A DNA stretch of 64,000 nt, taken from positions 1,677 to 65,676 of the forward strand of contig NZ_SOAY01000017.1 in NCBI RefSeq assembly GCF_004364165.1, read 5' to 3'. The stretch comes from Maribacter spongiicola (GTDB lineage: Bacteria; Bacteroidota; Bacteroidia; Flavobacteriales; Flavobacteriaceae). A program made the translations under genes and the position numbers. Below are positions 43,814 to 52,014 of this stretch, piece by piece. The notes beneath the pieces were generated by a model that ran no database searches, was not told the origin of the DNA, and saw nothing but the letters and a program-made list of their open reading frames with translations. How positions within the stretch are numbered: position 1 is the stretch's first letter; every line of letters starts with the position of its first letter.

Positions 43814-44416
43814 CTAATCAATTGATTGAATTACAGTATCTGCAGCCAATCTAGATTTACCTATTAAATTGGGTTGTGTAGTATCATTTTCATCGCGGTA
43901 GCCAATTGCCACTGAAAATAAAACCTTGTGATTTTTAATCTTAAGTATGTTCTTATATTTTGCAACATCGATACCTTCCATAGGAGTCGAGTCTATTTCC
44001 ATAGATGCACATGCGGCCAAAAAGAATCCTAACGTAATGTACACTTGATGAGATAACCAGTTAACCGTTTTCTCTTTTGATTGCGTTTTTATGTATTGCT
44101 TGTAAAACTTAATAGAGTTTTCAAGTAAATTTTCTTCAACACGTTTTTCAAACTCTTCAAGATTATCCATTACACTAAAAACGACCAAATGGCTGGCATT
44201 TTTTATTTTAGGGGCATTAGAATATGAAGCATCAGCTAAGTCATTTTTTACCTGTTCATTGGAAACGAAGGTGAACAACCAAGGTTGACTGTTTATAGAA
44301 GACGGACTTAGTTTTAAAATATCCTTTAAATCTTCAATATCTGCATTTGAGATTTTTCTAGAAACATCATATTTTTGGGTAGTGTATCTTTTTTCTGCAA
44401 TACTTCTAAAATCCAT
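43814..44416 (-). CDS. Nitroreductase family protein (NfsB-like)
   Basis: 200 residues. FMN-binding motif KRYTTQKYD near the N-terminus, LSPSSINSQPWLF, and the C-terminal SVAIGYRDENDT... KSRLAADTVIQSID. NAD(P)H-dependent flavoenzymes of this type reduce quinones, flavins or nitro compounds as dimers in the cytoplasm. The physiological substrate is unknown. 11 bp separate it from the convergent phosphoesterase. Confidence 0.92.
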   Translation of the reverse strand: MDFRSIAEKRYTTQKYDVSRKISNADIEDLKDILKLSPSSINSQPWLFTFVSNEQVKNDLADASYSNAPKIKNASHLVVFSVMDNLEEFEKRVEENLLENSIKFYKQYIKTQSKEKTVNWLSHQVYITLGFFLAACASMEIDSTPMEGIDVAKYKNILKIKNHKVLFSVAIGYRDENDTTQPNLIGKSRLAADTVIQSID

Positions 44417-44501
44417 TTTACAATTTTATGCAAAAGTAAGGATACTTATTTTCTAAAAATCAACAGCAATAGATGATGTTGCTAAAAAAGAAAAGAAACT
44501 T

Positions 44502-45623
44502 TTATTCTATGATCTGATTAATCAATCCCCAAAGTTCATTATCGAAATTAGAAGGGCCTAAAAGTTCTTCATTACTGGCGCCGCCTAATCGTACAACAAC
44601 CAAATCTAAGCTAGGTACCATATATAGTTTCTGGTCATTTAATCCTAAACCAGCATACATATCTGCAGGAGCATTGGGTATTAAGCTGCCGGTAAACTCT
44701 TCAACAGTACTCGGTAGTCTAAAACTACTTTTACCATTTAACCAATACAAATATCCGTACGAAGGATTTAAATTTTGAGAACTATTAGTCATAGCGTTAA
44801 AGTAACTCTCATCAGATAGAATTGAGGTTCCGTCCCAATTACCTTGATTTAAGTTTAAAATTCCGAAACGTGCCATACTTCTCGCAGAACTAAAGAATAC
44901 ATTATTATATCCGACTTTAATGAATAAGCCTTGCATACCAATTGGTTCTTTGATTTTTTCAGAAAAATAAGAATTAAAATCAGTGTCGGTCGCGTTGGCA
45001 ATGACATCATCTAATAACGTATAAGGTGCATTATGATAATACCAAAAAGTGCTAGGGTCATTTAAATATGTTAGGCATTCAAGATCGGTGCAAAAAATGT
45101 CATCGACTGTATAATCTAGACCAGTAGTCATGGTCAATTGATTTTTTATGGTGATATTCAATTCTTGTTCTAGAGGCATACTCGACCAGCCTTCACCTAA
45201 ATATGTAGATGTAGCATCTGTAATATCAAAGTATTCTTCTTCTTGAGCAATACCGGTAAGCATTGCCGTTAAATTTTTTCCGGCAGAATTCCATGCATGA
45301 TTATCATCAGACTTAAAATCGCCAAAGTATTTTTCTATTACTATCCTGCCATCCTTGAGAATAATAAAAGCGTCGGTGTTATTATTTTCTAAAAAGAAAT
45401 ATAAGTTGCTTACTTGATCTTCGTTCCAACCTAATGTTTCCATAGATATGGTTTCCCACTCGTTGGCTCTCGAAATTGGAGGGAAATAAGTTTCTGTCGG
45501 TAATGGTGCCACCTCGGGTGGTATGCCACTTTTGCCAGTTTCTGAAGTAGGTTCAGAATCACTTGAGCACGAAGCTAAAATAATTGATAGGGCAAGTAGC
45601 CTGAAATATTGGGAGAATTTCAT
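44502..45623 (-). CDS. Serine hydrolase, beta-lactamase/class-C PBP-like lipoprotein
   Basis: 373 residues from ATG 45623, a lipoprotein (LLALSIILASC, Cys19). Active-site motifs: SAGK (Ser-x-x-Lys) in HAWNSAGKNLTAMLTG and Tyr-x-Asn in YYHNAPYTLL. The family (EstB/LACTB-like) includes esterases and D-aminopeptidases; real beta-lactamase activity is not implied. A longer frame to 45689 adds 22 residues of no signal-peptide character and is rejected. Divergent from rimO with a 117-bp spacer. Confidence 0.9.
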   Translation of the reverse strand: MKFSQYFRLLALSIILASCSSDSEPTSETGKSGIPPEVAPLPTETYFPPISRANEWETISMETLGWNEDQVSNLYFFLENNNTDAFIILKDGRIVIEKYFGDFKSDDNHAWNSAGKNLTAMLTGIAQEEEYFDITDATSTYLGEGWSSMPLEQELNITIKNQLTMTTGLDYTVDDIFCTDLECLTYLNDPSTFWYYHNAPYTLLDDVIANATDTDFNSYFSEKIKEPIGMQGLFIKVGYNNVFFSSARSMARFGILNLNQGNWDGTSILSDESYFNAMTNSSQNLNPSYGYLYWLNGKSSFRLPSTVEEFTGSLIPNAPADMYAGLGLNDQKLYMVPSLDLVVVRLGGASNEELLGPSNFDNELWGLINQIIE

Positions 45624-45716
45624 GGTTAATTTAAGATTTGGGTATTGATAAACTGTAATCAAATAAAGATTACAAGTAAATTTGTCCATATCTAACGTTT
45701 TTAAATACCCAAATCG

Positions 45717-45724
45717 TATTTTTG
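45717..45724 (+). promoter_or_regulatory. -7 box for rimO
   Basis: TATTTTTG fits TAnnTTTG, 16 bp before ATG 45741. Confidence 0.5.
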
Positions 45725-45740
45725 CACCCCAATTTAAATT

Positions 45741-47045
45741 ATGAGGACAAAAACCCTTAAGAAGAACAAAATCAACGTAGTAACACTAGGTTGTTCCAAG
45801 AATGTTTATGATTCTGAAGTACTCATGGGTCAGTTAAAGGCTAACGACAAAGAAGTTGTACATGAAGAAGAAGGAAACATAGTTGTAATTAACACCTGTG
45901 GCTTTATTGCCAATGCAAAAGAAGAAAGTGTTAATACCATTTTAGAATATGTACAAAAGAAAGAAGATGGTGTCGTAGATAAAGTTTTTGTTACTGGTTG
46001 CTTGAGTGAGCGATACAAGCCAGATTTGCAGAAAGAGATTCCGAATGTAGACGAATACTTTGGTACCAGTGAGCTACCAGGTTTATTGAAAGCACTAGGG
46101 GCAGATTATAAACACGAGTTAATTGGTGAGCGTTTAACGACCACACCAAAGAACTACGCGTATTTAAAAATCGCTGAAGGTTGTGATAGACCTTGTTCAT
46201 TTTGTGCAATTCCGCTAATGAGAGGTAAGCATAAGAGTACTCCGATTGAAGATTTGGTGACCGAGGCTGAAAAGTTAGCAGCCAAAGGAGTTAAAGAATT
46301 AATATTGATAGCTCAAGATTTAACCTACTACGGATTAGATTTATATAAGAAAAGAAATCTTGCCGAGCTTTTAGAAGCATTGGTAAAGGTTGAAGGAATA
46401 GAATGGATACGTTTACATTATGCATTTCCGGCTGGTTTTCCGATGGATGTGTTAGATGTAATGAATAGAGAACCAAAGGTTTGTAACTATTTAGATATTC
46501 CGTTACAGCACATATCTGACCGTATTTTAAAAAGTATGCGTCGTGGTACAACTGAAGCTAAAACAACCAAGTTGTTGAAGGAGTTTAGAGCTGCTGTGCC
46601 AGAAATGACTATTAGAACCACATTGATCGTTGGTTACCCTGGTGAAACCGAAGAAGATTTCGAGATTCTTAAAAACTGGGTAATTGCCATGCGTTTTGAG
46701 CGTTTAGGATGCTTTACCTACAGTCATGAAGAAAACACACATGCGTTTTCATTAGAAGACGATGTTCCGGAAGAAGTGAAACAAGAACGTGCTAACATCA
46801 TCATGGAAATTCAATCTCAAATTTCATGGGAATTGAACCAGAAGAAAGTAGGGGAGACTTTTCGTTGTATTATAGATCGTAAAGAAGGTAACTACTTTAT
46901 TGGAAGAACAGAATTTGATTCTCCAGATGTTGATAACGAGGTTTTAATTGATGCCGCTAAGCATTATGTGAAGCAAGGTGAGTTTGTAGATATTAAGATT
47001 ACAGAAGCAGCTGACTTTGACCTTTATGGTGAGCCGGTTGTGTAG
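45741..47045 (+). CDS. rimO: Ribosomal protein uS12 methylthiotransferase RimO
   Basis: 434 residues, full length. The UPF0004 domain has three Fe-S Cys (Cys18 TLGCSKN, Cys53 NTCGFI, Cys87 TGCLSE). The radical-SAM cluster is Cys148-x3-Cys152-x2-Cys155 (EGCDRPCSFCAIP). A C-terminal TRAM domain closes the protein. It methylthiolates the Asp of S12. The 3' end lies 1 bp from the convergent LpxR gene with no terminator between. Confidence 0.97.
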   Translation: MRTKTLKKNKINVVTLGCSKNVYDSEVLMGQLKANDKEVVHEEEGNIVVINTCGFIANAKEESVNTILEYVQKKEDGVVDKVFVTGCLSERYKPDLQKEIPNVDEYFGTSELPGLLKALGADYKHELIGERLTTTPKNYAYLKIAEGCDRPCSFCAIPLMRGKHKSTPIEDLVTEAEKLAAKGVKELILIAQDLTYYGLDLYKKRNLAELLEALVKVEGIEWIRLHYAFPAGFPMDVLDVMNREPKVCNYLDIPLQHISDRILKSMRRGTTEAKTTKLLKEFRAAVPEMTIRTTLIVGYPGETEEDFEILKNWVIAMRFERLGCFTYSHEENTHAFSLEDDVPEEVKQERANIIMEIQSQISWELNQKKVGETFRCIIDRKEGNYFIGRTEFDSPDVDNEVLIDAAKHYVKQGEFVDIKITEAADFDLYGEPVV

Positions 47046-47046
47046 A

Positions 47047-48003
47047 TTAATTAAATAGAAATCCCGCTTTAAAACCGCCCCAATTGGCAGAATTACCAGA
47101 GATAAATTCTTTGGTAATCGTTGTTCGGGTATATTCTAAATACAGTTTTCTGTATTTGAGTATGAGTCCGTAGTCGACTTGTGCGGTCAACCTTTCTATA
47201 TTTTTCGAAGAAATGGTGTGAGGATTATCATTGGTAAAAATGCCTCCTTGCAAGGTGGCATCAAAACCTACTATATTAACTGTGGGCTGTACAAAAGCAT
47301 AAAATTTAAACTTCGAAGGTGTATTGTTTCTAGAAAACGGATTATCTAATAATCCTACGGTAGTATTAAATCCGACAGATGCATTTGTAAATAGTGTTCC
47401 CAGTTGAAATGACGTTATGGCCTGTAAATTAGCTATGTCTTTAAAATTGAAGACTTGTTTCTCGTAACCAATTTTATAATTAAATACTGGGTCATTTTGA
47501 ATTTGATTGTCCCAGCCACCGGGAGTTTTGTTTTCTATTAATTTATGAATAGCTGTTTGCATTTCTCTACCAAATGCACCGGGACCAATAATCCCCAAAC
47601 TTAACGATTGAGATAATCTTGATTTAGTAATGGTATCTGTTGCAGTAACAAAACTCTTAAGGTATATAGCAGCAGCAAAGGGTCTATCATCAATTTGAAT
47701 ATCGGGACTAACAAAATCACTAGGCGTATAGCCAATATGCTCTAATGCTAATCCGTAAGTAAAGTGATTAGCTTTTGGCTTGATGAAAATATAATTTATT
47801 GGGTTCTTAGCTAAGCCATTGTTCACGTATTCAAAACTGTAACCCTGCGTGTAATTTTTATCTGATGCAGCGAAGAAATCATTGTCATAATTGAGCCTAA
47901 AATAGTTCGAGGTACCCATATCTCTAAAGGAAGCAAGGTTGTCTATTTTTTGACTTGAAAGTATCGTAGGCAGTAATAGTAAAACTAGAATGTAATTTTT
48001 CAT
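47047..48003 (-). CDS. LpxR-type lipid A deacylase family outer-membrane protein
   Basis: 318 residues with signal peptide (ILVLLLLPTILSSQ). The DUF2219/LpxR pattern is present: NYDNDFFAASDKNYTQGYSFEY, where Asn-Asp precede a YTxG segment, DDRPFAAAIYL, and GPGAFGREMQTAIHKLI with the likely catalytic His. LpxR removes 3'-acyloxyacyl chains from lipid A in the outer membrane. The start is ATG 48003; a GTG one codon earlier is possible. Gene converges with rimO. Confidence 0.88.
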   Translation of the reverse strand: MKNYILVLLLLPTILSSQKIDNLASFRDMGTSNYFRLNYDNDFFAASDKNYTQGYSFEYVNNGLAKNPINYIFIKPKANHFTYGLALEHIGYTPSDFVSPDIQIDDRPFAAAIYLKSFVTATDTITKSRLSQSLSLGIIGPGAFGREMQTAIHKLIENKTPGGWDNQIQNDPVFNYKIGYEKQVFNFKDIANLQAITSFQLGTLFTNASVGFNTTVGLLDNPFSRNNTPSKFKFYAFVQPTVNIVGFDATLQGGIFTNDNPHTISSKNIERLTAQVDYGLILKYRKLYLEYTRTTITKEFISGNSANWGGFKAGFLFN

Positions 48004-48078
48004 CACACTACTTACGATGAAATTTTATGAAGGTTCTAAATAATAAACCTTAGAAAGTAAACCTTTTGATAAAAACAA

Positions 48079-49305
48079 CTAAAGCTCCTTCTTCATCATC
48101 CTAATGGTGAAATAGCCTAACAAAGCGATTACAACACCAATAATAACCCACAACCACCATTTATTTTCGAAAAGGGGATTGGTTGTCTCAATTTCTGGTT
48201 TTGGAATTTCAACGACGCTACCAAAATCTAGAGTTGTAATATTTTCAGGTAAAGAAACTGTAGTTTTTGTTATATCATAATTCGGGAAATTAGCATACGG
48301 CTTGCCGTAAACTAAATAATAAGTAGCTGGTTCTGTAAAACGGGTAGTCAGCGTATGCACGAACCCTTTAAGTTTTACATCAGATATTTTTAAAGGCTGA
48401 TTATCATTATTTAATATGATAACTCGGAGTTTTTGTGCTAGCGTACTAGGTAATTGAAAACTATTATCTTCCATTGAAGAAAGAGTCTTTGTAGCTAAGG
48501 GGCTGTAATTATGATAATATCCTTTTTCGGTCTTTACACTATCAACTAAGTACTGAATAGAAATTGACCTGTAATAATCTATTTTATCGTCAACCGTTAG
48601 CTCTAGTAAATTTAGAGGTACTCGATTTTTTAAATCAATATCTATAATGGTCTTCTCATCCTCTTGAGAAACTTTAAAAGACTGTACATCGTAATCGCGA
48701 TACTCGGCAGGCTTTATAGCCTTTTTTGAAATATTTACAGATGCTAGGTCTGGTTTTTCTTTACTCTTTATCAATACTCTATAATATCTAAAACTAGCGT
48801 CAAGAAACTTCAATGTGGTAAACGAATAATTTGTCTGGTCATTAATAATAGACAAAATGCGATAGTCTTCTAGAATAGTAAACCATTGTTTTTGATGTTG
48901 ACTTCCTTCAAGTGTAATTTCCCAATTAAAATTAGAATCTTCTATGTTTAGTAAAATCTCATTTATCGTTTCTTTCTGAGGTAGCTCATAAGTATAGAAA
49001 TAACCTTTAGAATTATTGACACTATTTAATAAGTTGAAAGATATTTCTGAATTTGCATTTTCAGCTTTAGATACCTTGTGAAGGTATGGTGCTTCAATAG
49101 TATCTGTAGCGGTTACCCCATAAACACGAATATCGCTCATGTCGGTATTTACATCTTCAAATACGTTGTTTGGTACTTCAATAGTATGCCATTGACTATC
49201 GATACCTTTCAACTCTATTTTTTTAGAATAAGCATCCATCTGTCCGAAACAAATTGAAATCGTCAGAAAGACAAGTATTGTTAGAAGACTATTGTTTAGT
49301 TTCAT
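48079..49305 (-). CDS. DUF3999 family membrane protein
   Basis: 408 residues: signal peptide (LLTILVFLTISICFGQ), a long beta-rich periplasmic region and one C-terminal TM helix (WWLWVIIGVVIALLGYFTIRM). The DUF3999 phrases include YRVLIKSKEKPD, YRSISIQYLVDS and KDYHNYSPLATK-like YYHNYSPLATKTL. Function unknown. It overlaps the 3' end of the DUF2339 gene by 17 bp, and this DUF2339/DUF3999 pairing recurs in bacteria, so the two products probably work together. Confidence 0.88.
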   Translation of the reverse strand: MKLNNSLLTILVFLTISICFGQMDAYSKKIELKGIDSQWHTIEVPNNVFEDVNTDMSDIRVYGVTATDTIEAPYLHKVSKAENANSEISFNLLNSVNNSKGYFYTYELPQKETINEILLNIEDSNFNWEITLEGSQHQKQWFTILEDYRILSIINDQTNYSFTTLKFLDASFRYYRVLIKSKEKPDLASVNISKKAIKPAEYRDYDVQSFKVSQEDEKTIIDIDLKNRVPLNLLELTVDDKIDYYRSISIQYLVDSVKTEKGYYHNYSPLATKTLSSMEDNSFQLPSTLAQKLRVIILNNDNQPLKISDVKLKGFVHTLTTRFTEPATYYLVYGKPYANFPNYDITKTTVSLPENITTLDFGSVVEIPKPEIETTNPLFENKWWLWVIIGVVIALLGYFTIRMMKKEL

Positions 49306-51652
49306 CTGTAATAATGTGTTTGTATTTGTTGTAAAGAAATGAAATAATCAATAATAAGACACCCAATGATACAAATACGATTGTCTTAGAAATGGTATTC
49401 AATGATGAAATATCATAGAAGAACAACTTAATTAACGTAATGGAGAATAGTATAATAGCACCAATTCGCAGGTATTTTTTCTTTTTCCAAATACCTAAGG
49501 CGATGAGTAATAGCGCATACACACCCCAAAGAATACTAAGTCCTAATTTATAAGATTGTTCAGACCCAGAAATATCCATCCAATTTAACAGTTCGCTACT
49601 TGTTACCCATATAATTGTGGTATGCATTAGAATTTCGAACGGAACTTTATAATTGAATTTTAAATACTCTTGTTGTGCTAATTTATAAATGGCGAGTAAT
49701 AGAAATGTCAGAAATGCAAATGAAATATAGCGCATGTAAATATTATATGCTCCTACATTGTAAAATTCTGAAAGCTGCTGGGTAAGGTAATTTTCACGCA
49801 GTTCACTTAAGGTGTAAAGTCCGTTTGTAAGGAACAATAAAGTAGCTAAAAGCGCAGCGCCTAGGGCAACTATTCCTAAAACCTTGTTTTTAATTTTTAT
49901 AATATTTATAAAGCTTAAAACGCTAATGAAAAACATGGTATACAGTGTTAGCCAAATATCTTCAAGATCTTTAAGGTTATAATTATATTCAGGGTATTCG
50001 CCAGAAGTACTCGATATATCTATTTTGGATAACTGAAAGGCATTGTTCCAATACTGTTCAATTTCAAGAAAGAAGGCAAAGTAGAGTGTGCCAGCAAATA
50101 AAGCAGGAATACCAAATATCATGATTTTTTGAACTATTGACGGTTTGCTAGTGTCAAATTTTATTTGAATCCAATTCATGAATCCGAAGACTGCTGCGCA
50201 AAGTATCGAAGTCATGAAGGTGGTGTTTAATAATAGGCTCCATTCATCTGCGGTATTCATATAGGAGTACCTTTCTGCCCAGTCCATAGTTAAACTTAAA
50301 AACGCTAGGGCAACCAGTATATATGAAAGGTATTCATAGAATTTGACTTTTTTGGTGCGCCCGATCCAAAATAGTAGCGCGGCTTCAAAAGCCCAAAATA
50401 ACGTTACCCAATTGCCATCTAATTGAACAGGCACGGCTATGGTAATAAAGGTAAGTACAAACCCAGATGTCAAAAAGAATAGCTTTCGATCAGCTAATTT
50501 TCTTTTGAAGATAATTACTGTTATCACAAAATGAATAAGTGCATTCAATAGGGTGAATAAACCTAAATAAAACTCTCCGCCTTCATAATCATAAAGCCAG
50601 GCAATACCAAAGCCGTAAAATATGAACGAATTTAGCATGATCAGAATAATATCTGCAACTTGAAATTTTTCAGATTTTATCAGTTTAAACGCTAAAAACG
50701 TAGCGTAGAACAATGTGAAGAATAGCGCTAAAAAACCAAAACCAATAGAGAAATCTTCATCGTAGCTAGAGAATGCATACCAAGACCCATAAATGAGCCA
50801 GGTGAATGCAAAGGCTACGTAGTAAAGTGCTTTCCAATATTTTTTAAACGAAATAACTAAGAGACCGATATTAATTAAGGCGATATAACTAAATAGTGCA
50901 GTAACATTGCCAGAATCGTTACTCAGTAGAAAAGGTACGGCGTAAGCCCCTACTAGACCGATATGAGCAATAATCTGCTTATTGTAACTCAGCGCGGCTA
51001 CGACTCCAAAAACAGTAAATAACAGCATAATACCAAACGCTACCATCTGTGGGAATAACCCGTAAAGGTCATAAGCAATATAAGTTAAGAAATAGAGTAT
51101 AGCCAAAGCACCACTTACTAGAACAGAGCTATAGCTTACGTATTTTGCTTTTAGCTTAAATCCGAATCCTAATAAGCCTATACCTACCAAATACCCAAGT
51201 ATAATTCTGGTTAGCGGACTAATTAAGTTATTTTCAATAGAATACTTTGCACCGATTCCAACACCGATAACGGTAATCAGTATCCCAATTTTATTGATAA
51301 GGTTTTCGCCAATAAATTTCTCAAGATTAGATTTACCTTTTGGTAATTTTATTTTCTTTTCAGAACTAATTTTAGATTCGGTCTGTATAGGAGTAGCAGC
51401 TGTTTCAGTCGAAATAGGAGTTTGGGTAATTACTACTTCAGGGGTAACAATAGGTTCTTTTTCAGAGAGAACCTCTTGTGGTGCGATTGTTTCTTCAATA
51501 GATGTTTCATTGAATTTAAGCGCCTGAGTATTTCTGAGTATTTGAATATCTCTACGAATTTCATTTACCTCAATATTAAAGTCTTGCTGCTTTTTTAAAA
51601 GCAGTTCTAACTTCTGCAGTAATGCATTTATTTGGTCTTGGTCGTTTGGCAT
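49289..51652 (-). CDS. DUF2339 family polytopic membrane protein
   Basis: 787 residues. An N-terminal coiled coil (~5-40: QINALLQKLELLLKKQQDFNIEVNEIRRDIQIL) and a low-complexity Glu/Pro/Thr linker lead to about 24-28 closely packed hydrophobic segments, as in DUF2339. No catalytic motif is known for this family; suggestions of a transport or envelope function remain unproven. It is the first gene of the pair with DUF3999. Confidence 0.9.
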   Translation of the reverse strand: MPNDQDQINALLQKLELLLKKQQDFNIEVNEIRRDIQILRNTQALKFNETSIEETIAPQEVLSEKEPIVTPEVVITQTPISTETAATPIQTESKISSEKKIKLPKGKSNLEKFIGENLINKIGILITVIGVGIGAKYSIENNLISPLTRIILGYLVGIGLLGFGFKLKAKYVSYSSVLVSGALAILYFLTYIAYDLYGLFPQMVAFGIMLLFTVFGVVAALSYNKQIIAHIGLVGAYAVPFLLSNDSGNVTALFSYIALINIGLLVISFKKYWKALYYVAFAFTWLIYGSWYAFSSYDEDFSIGFGFLALFFTLFYATFLAFKLIKSEKFQVADIILIMLNSFIFYGFGIAWLYDYEGGEFYLGLFTLLNALIHFVITVIIFKRKLADRKLFFLTSGFVLTFITIAVPVQLDGNWVTLFWAFEAALLFWIGRTKKVKFYEYLSYILVALAFLSLTMDWAERYSYMNTADEWSLLLNTTFMTSILCAAVFGFMNWIQIKFDTSKPSIVQKIMIFGIPALFAGTLYFAFFLEIEQYWNNAFQLSKIDISSTSGEYPEYNYNLKDLEDIWLTLYTMFFISVLSFINIIKIKNKVLGIVALGAALLATLLFLTNGLYTLSELRENYLTQQLSEFYNVGAYNIYMRYISFAFLTFLLLAIYKLAQQEYLKFNYKVPFEILMHTTIIWVTSSELLNWMDISGSEQSYKLGLSILWGVYALLLIALGIWKKKKYLRIGAIILFSITLIKLFFYDISSLNTISKTIVFVSLGVLLLIISFLYNKYKHIITDETKQ

Positions 51653-51748
51653 AAGTGTTGGTTTGTACCCTAATATATAAGGCTCTGCTAATTTAAACGC
51701 AAAAGATGCAAATATGTTGGGAGAAGAATGGTGTAGCTATAAAATAAC

Positions 51749-51784
51749 ATATCCCTGAAACCATTTGAATTGGTTAAGGGATAT
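51749..51784 (-). terminator. Terminator-like two-part hairpin
   Basis: Outer stem ATATCCCT / AGGGATAT and inner stem AACCA / TGGTT. It lies downstream of the DUF4177 gene on the minus strand; the T-run is weak. Confidence 0.65.
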
Positions 51785-51811
51785 ATAAACTAGATATTGT
51801 TTTCGTATTTT

Positions 51812-52006
51812 TTACTTTTCAAAGAATAAGTAAACATACATATCCATGCTATACTCTGTTGTATTGGTTGAAACCAAGCGCCAGCCATTTTTAGCATATT
51901 CGTCCAACTTTTCTTGAATTGCTTTATTTGATGATTTCGCTAAATGATTTCTATCAAAAGTCAATTTAGCACGAAAAGTAAGGGTTTCGACTTTATATTC
52001 TTTCAT
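51812..52006 (-). CDS. DUF4177 domain-containing small protein
   Basis: 64 residues with KEYKVETLTF, the helical KSSNKAIQEKLDEYAKNGWRLVSTNT and closing beta strand MYVYLFFEK, all typical of DUF4177. Function unknown. It follows the M14 peptidase gene by 8 bp, in one operon. Confidence 0.9.
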   Translation of the reverse strand: MKEYKVETLTFRAKLTFDRNHLAKSSNKAIQEKLDEYAKNGWRLVSTNTTEYSMDMYVYLFFEK

Positions 52007-52014
52007 GCTGTTTT

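Noticed and set aside
44502..45623. Calling the serine hydrolase a beta-lactamase resistance gene
   Set aside because: SxxK and YxN motifs are shared by esterases and peptidases of the same superfamily; nothing here indicates antibiotic hydrolysis.
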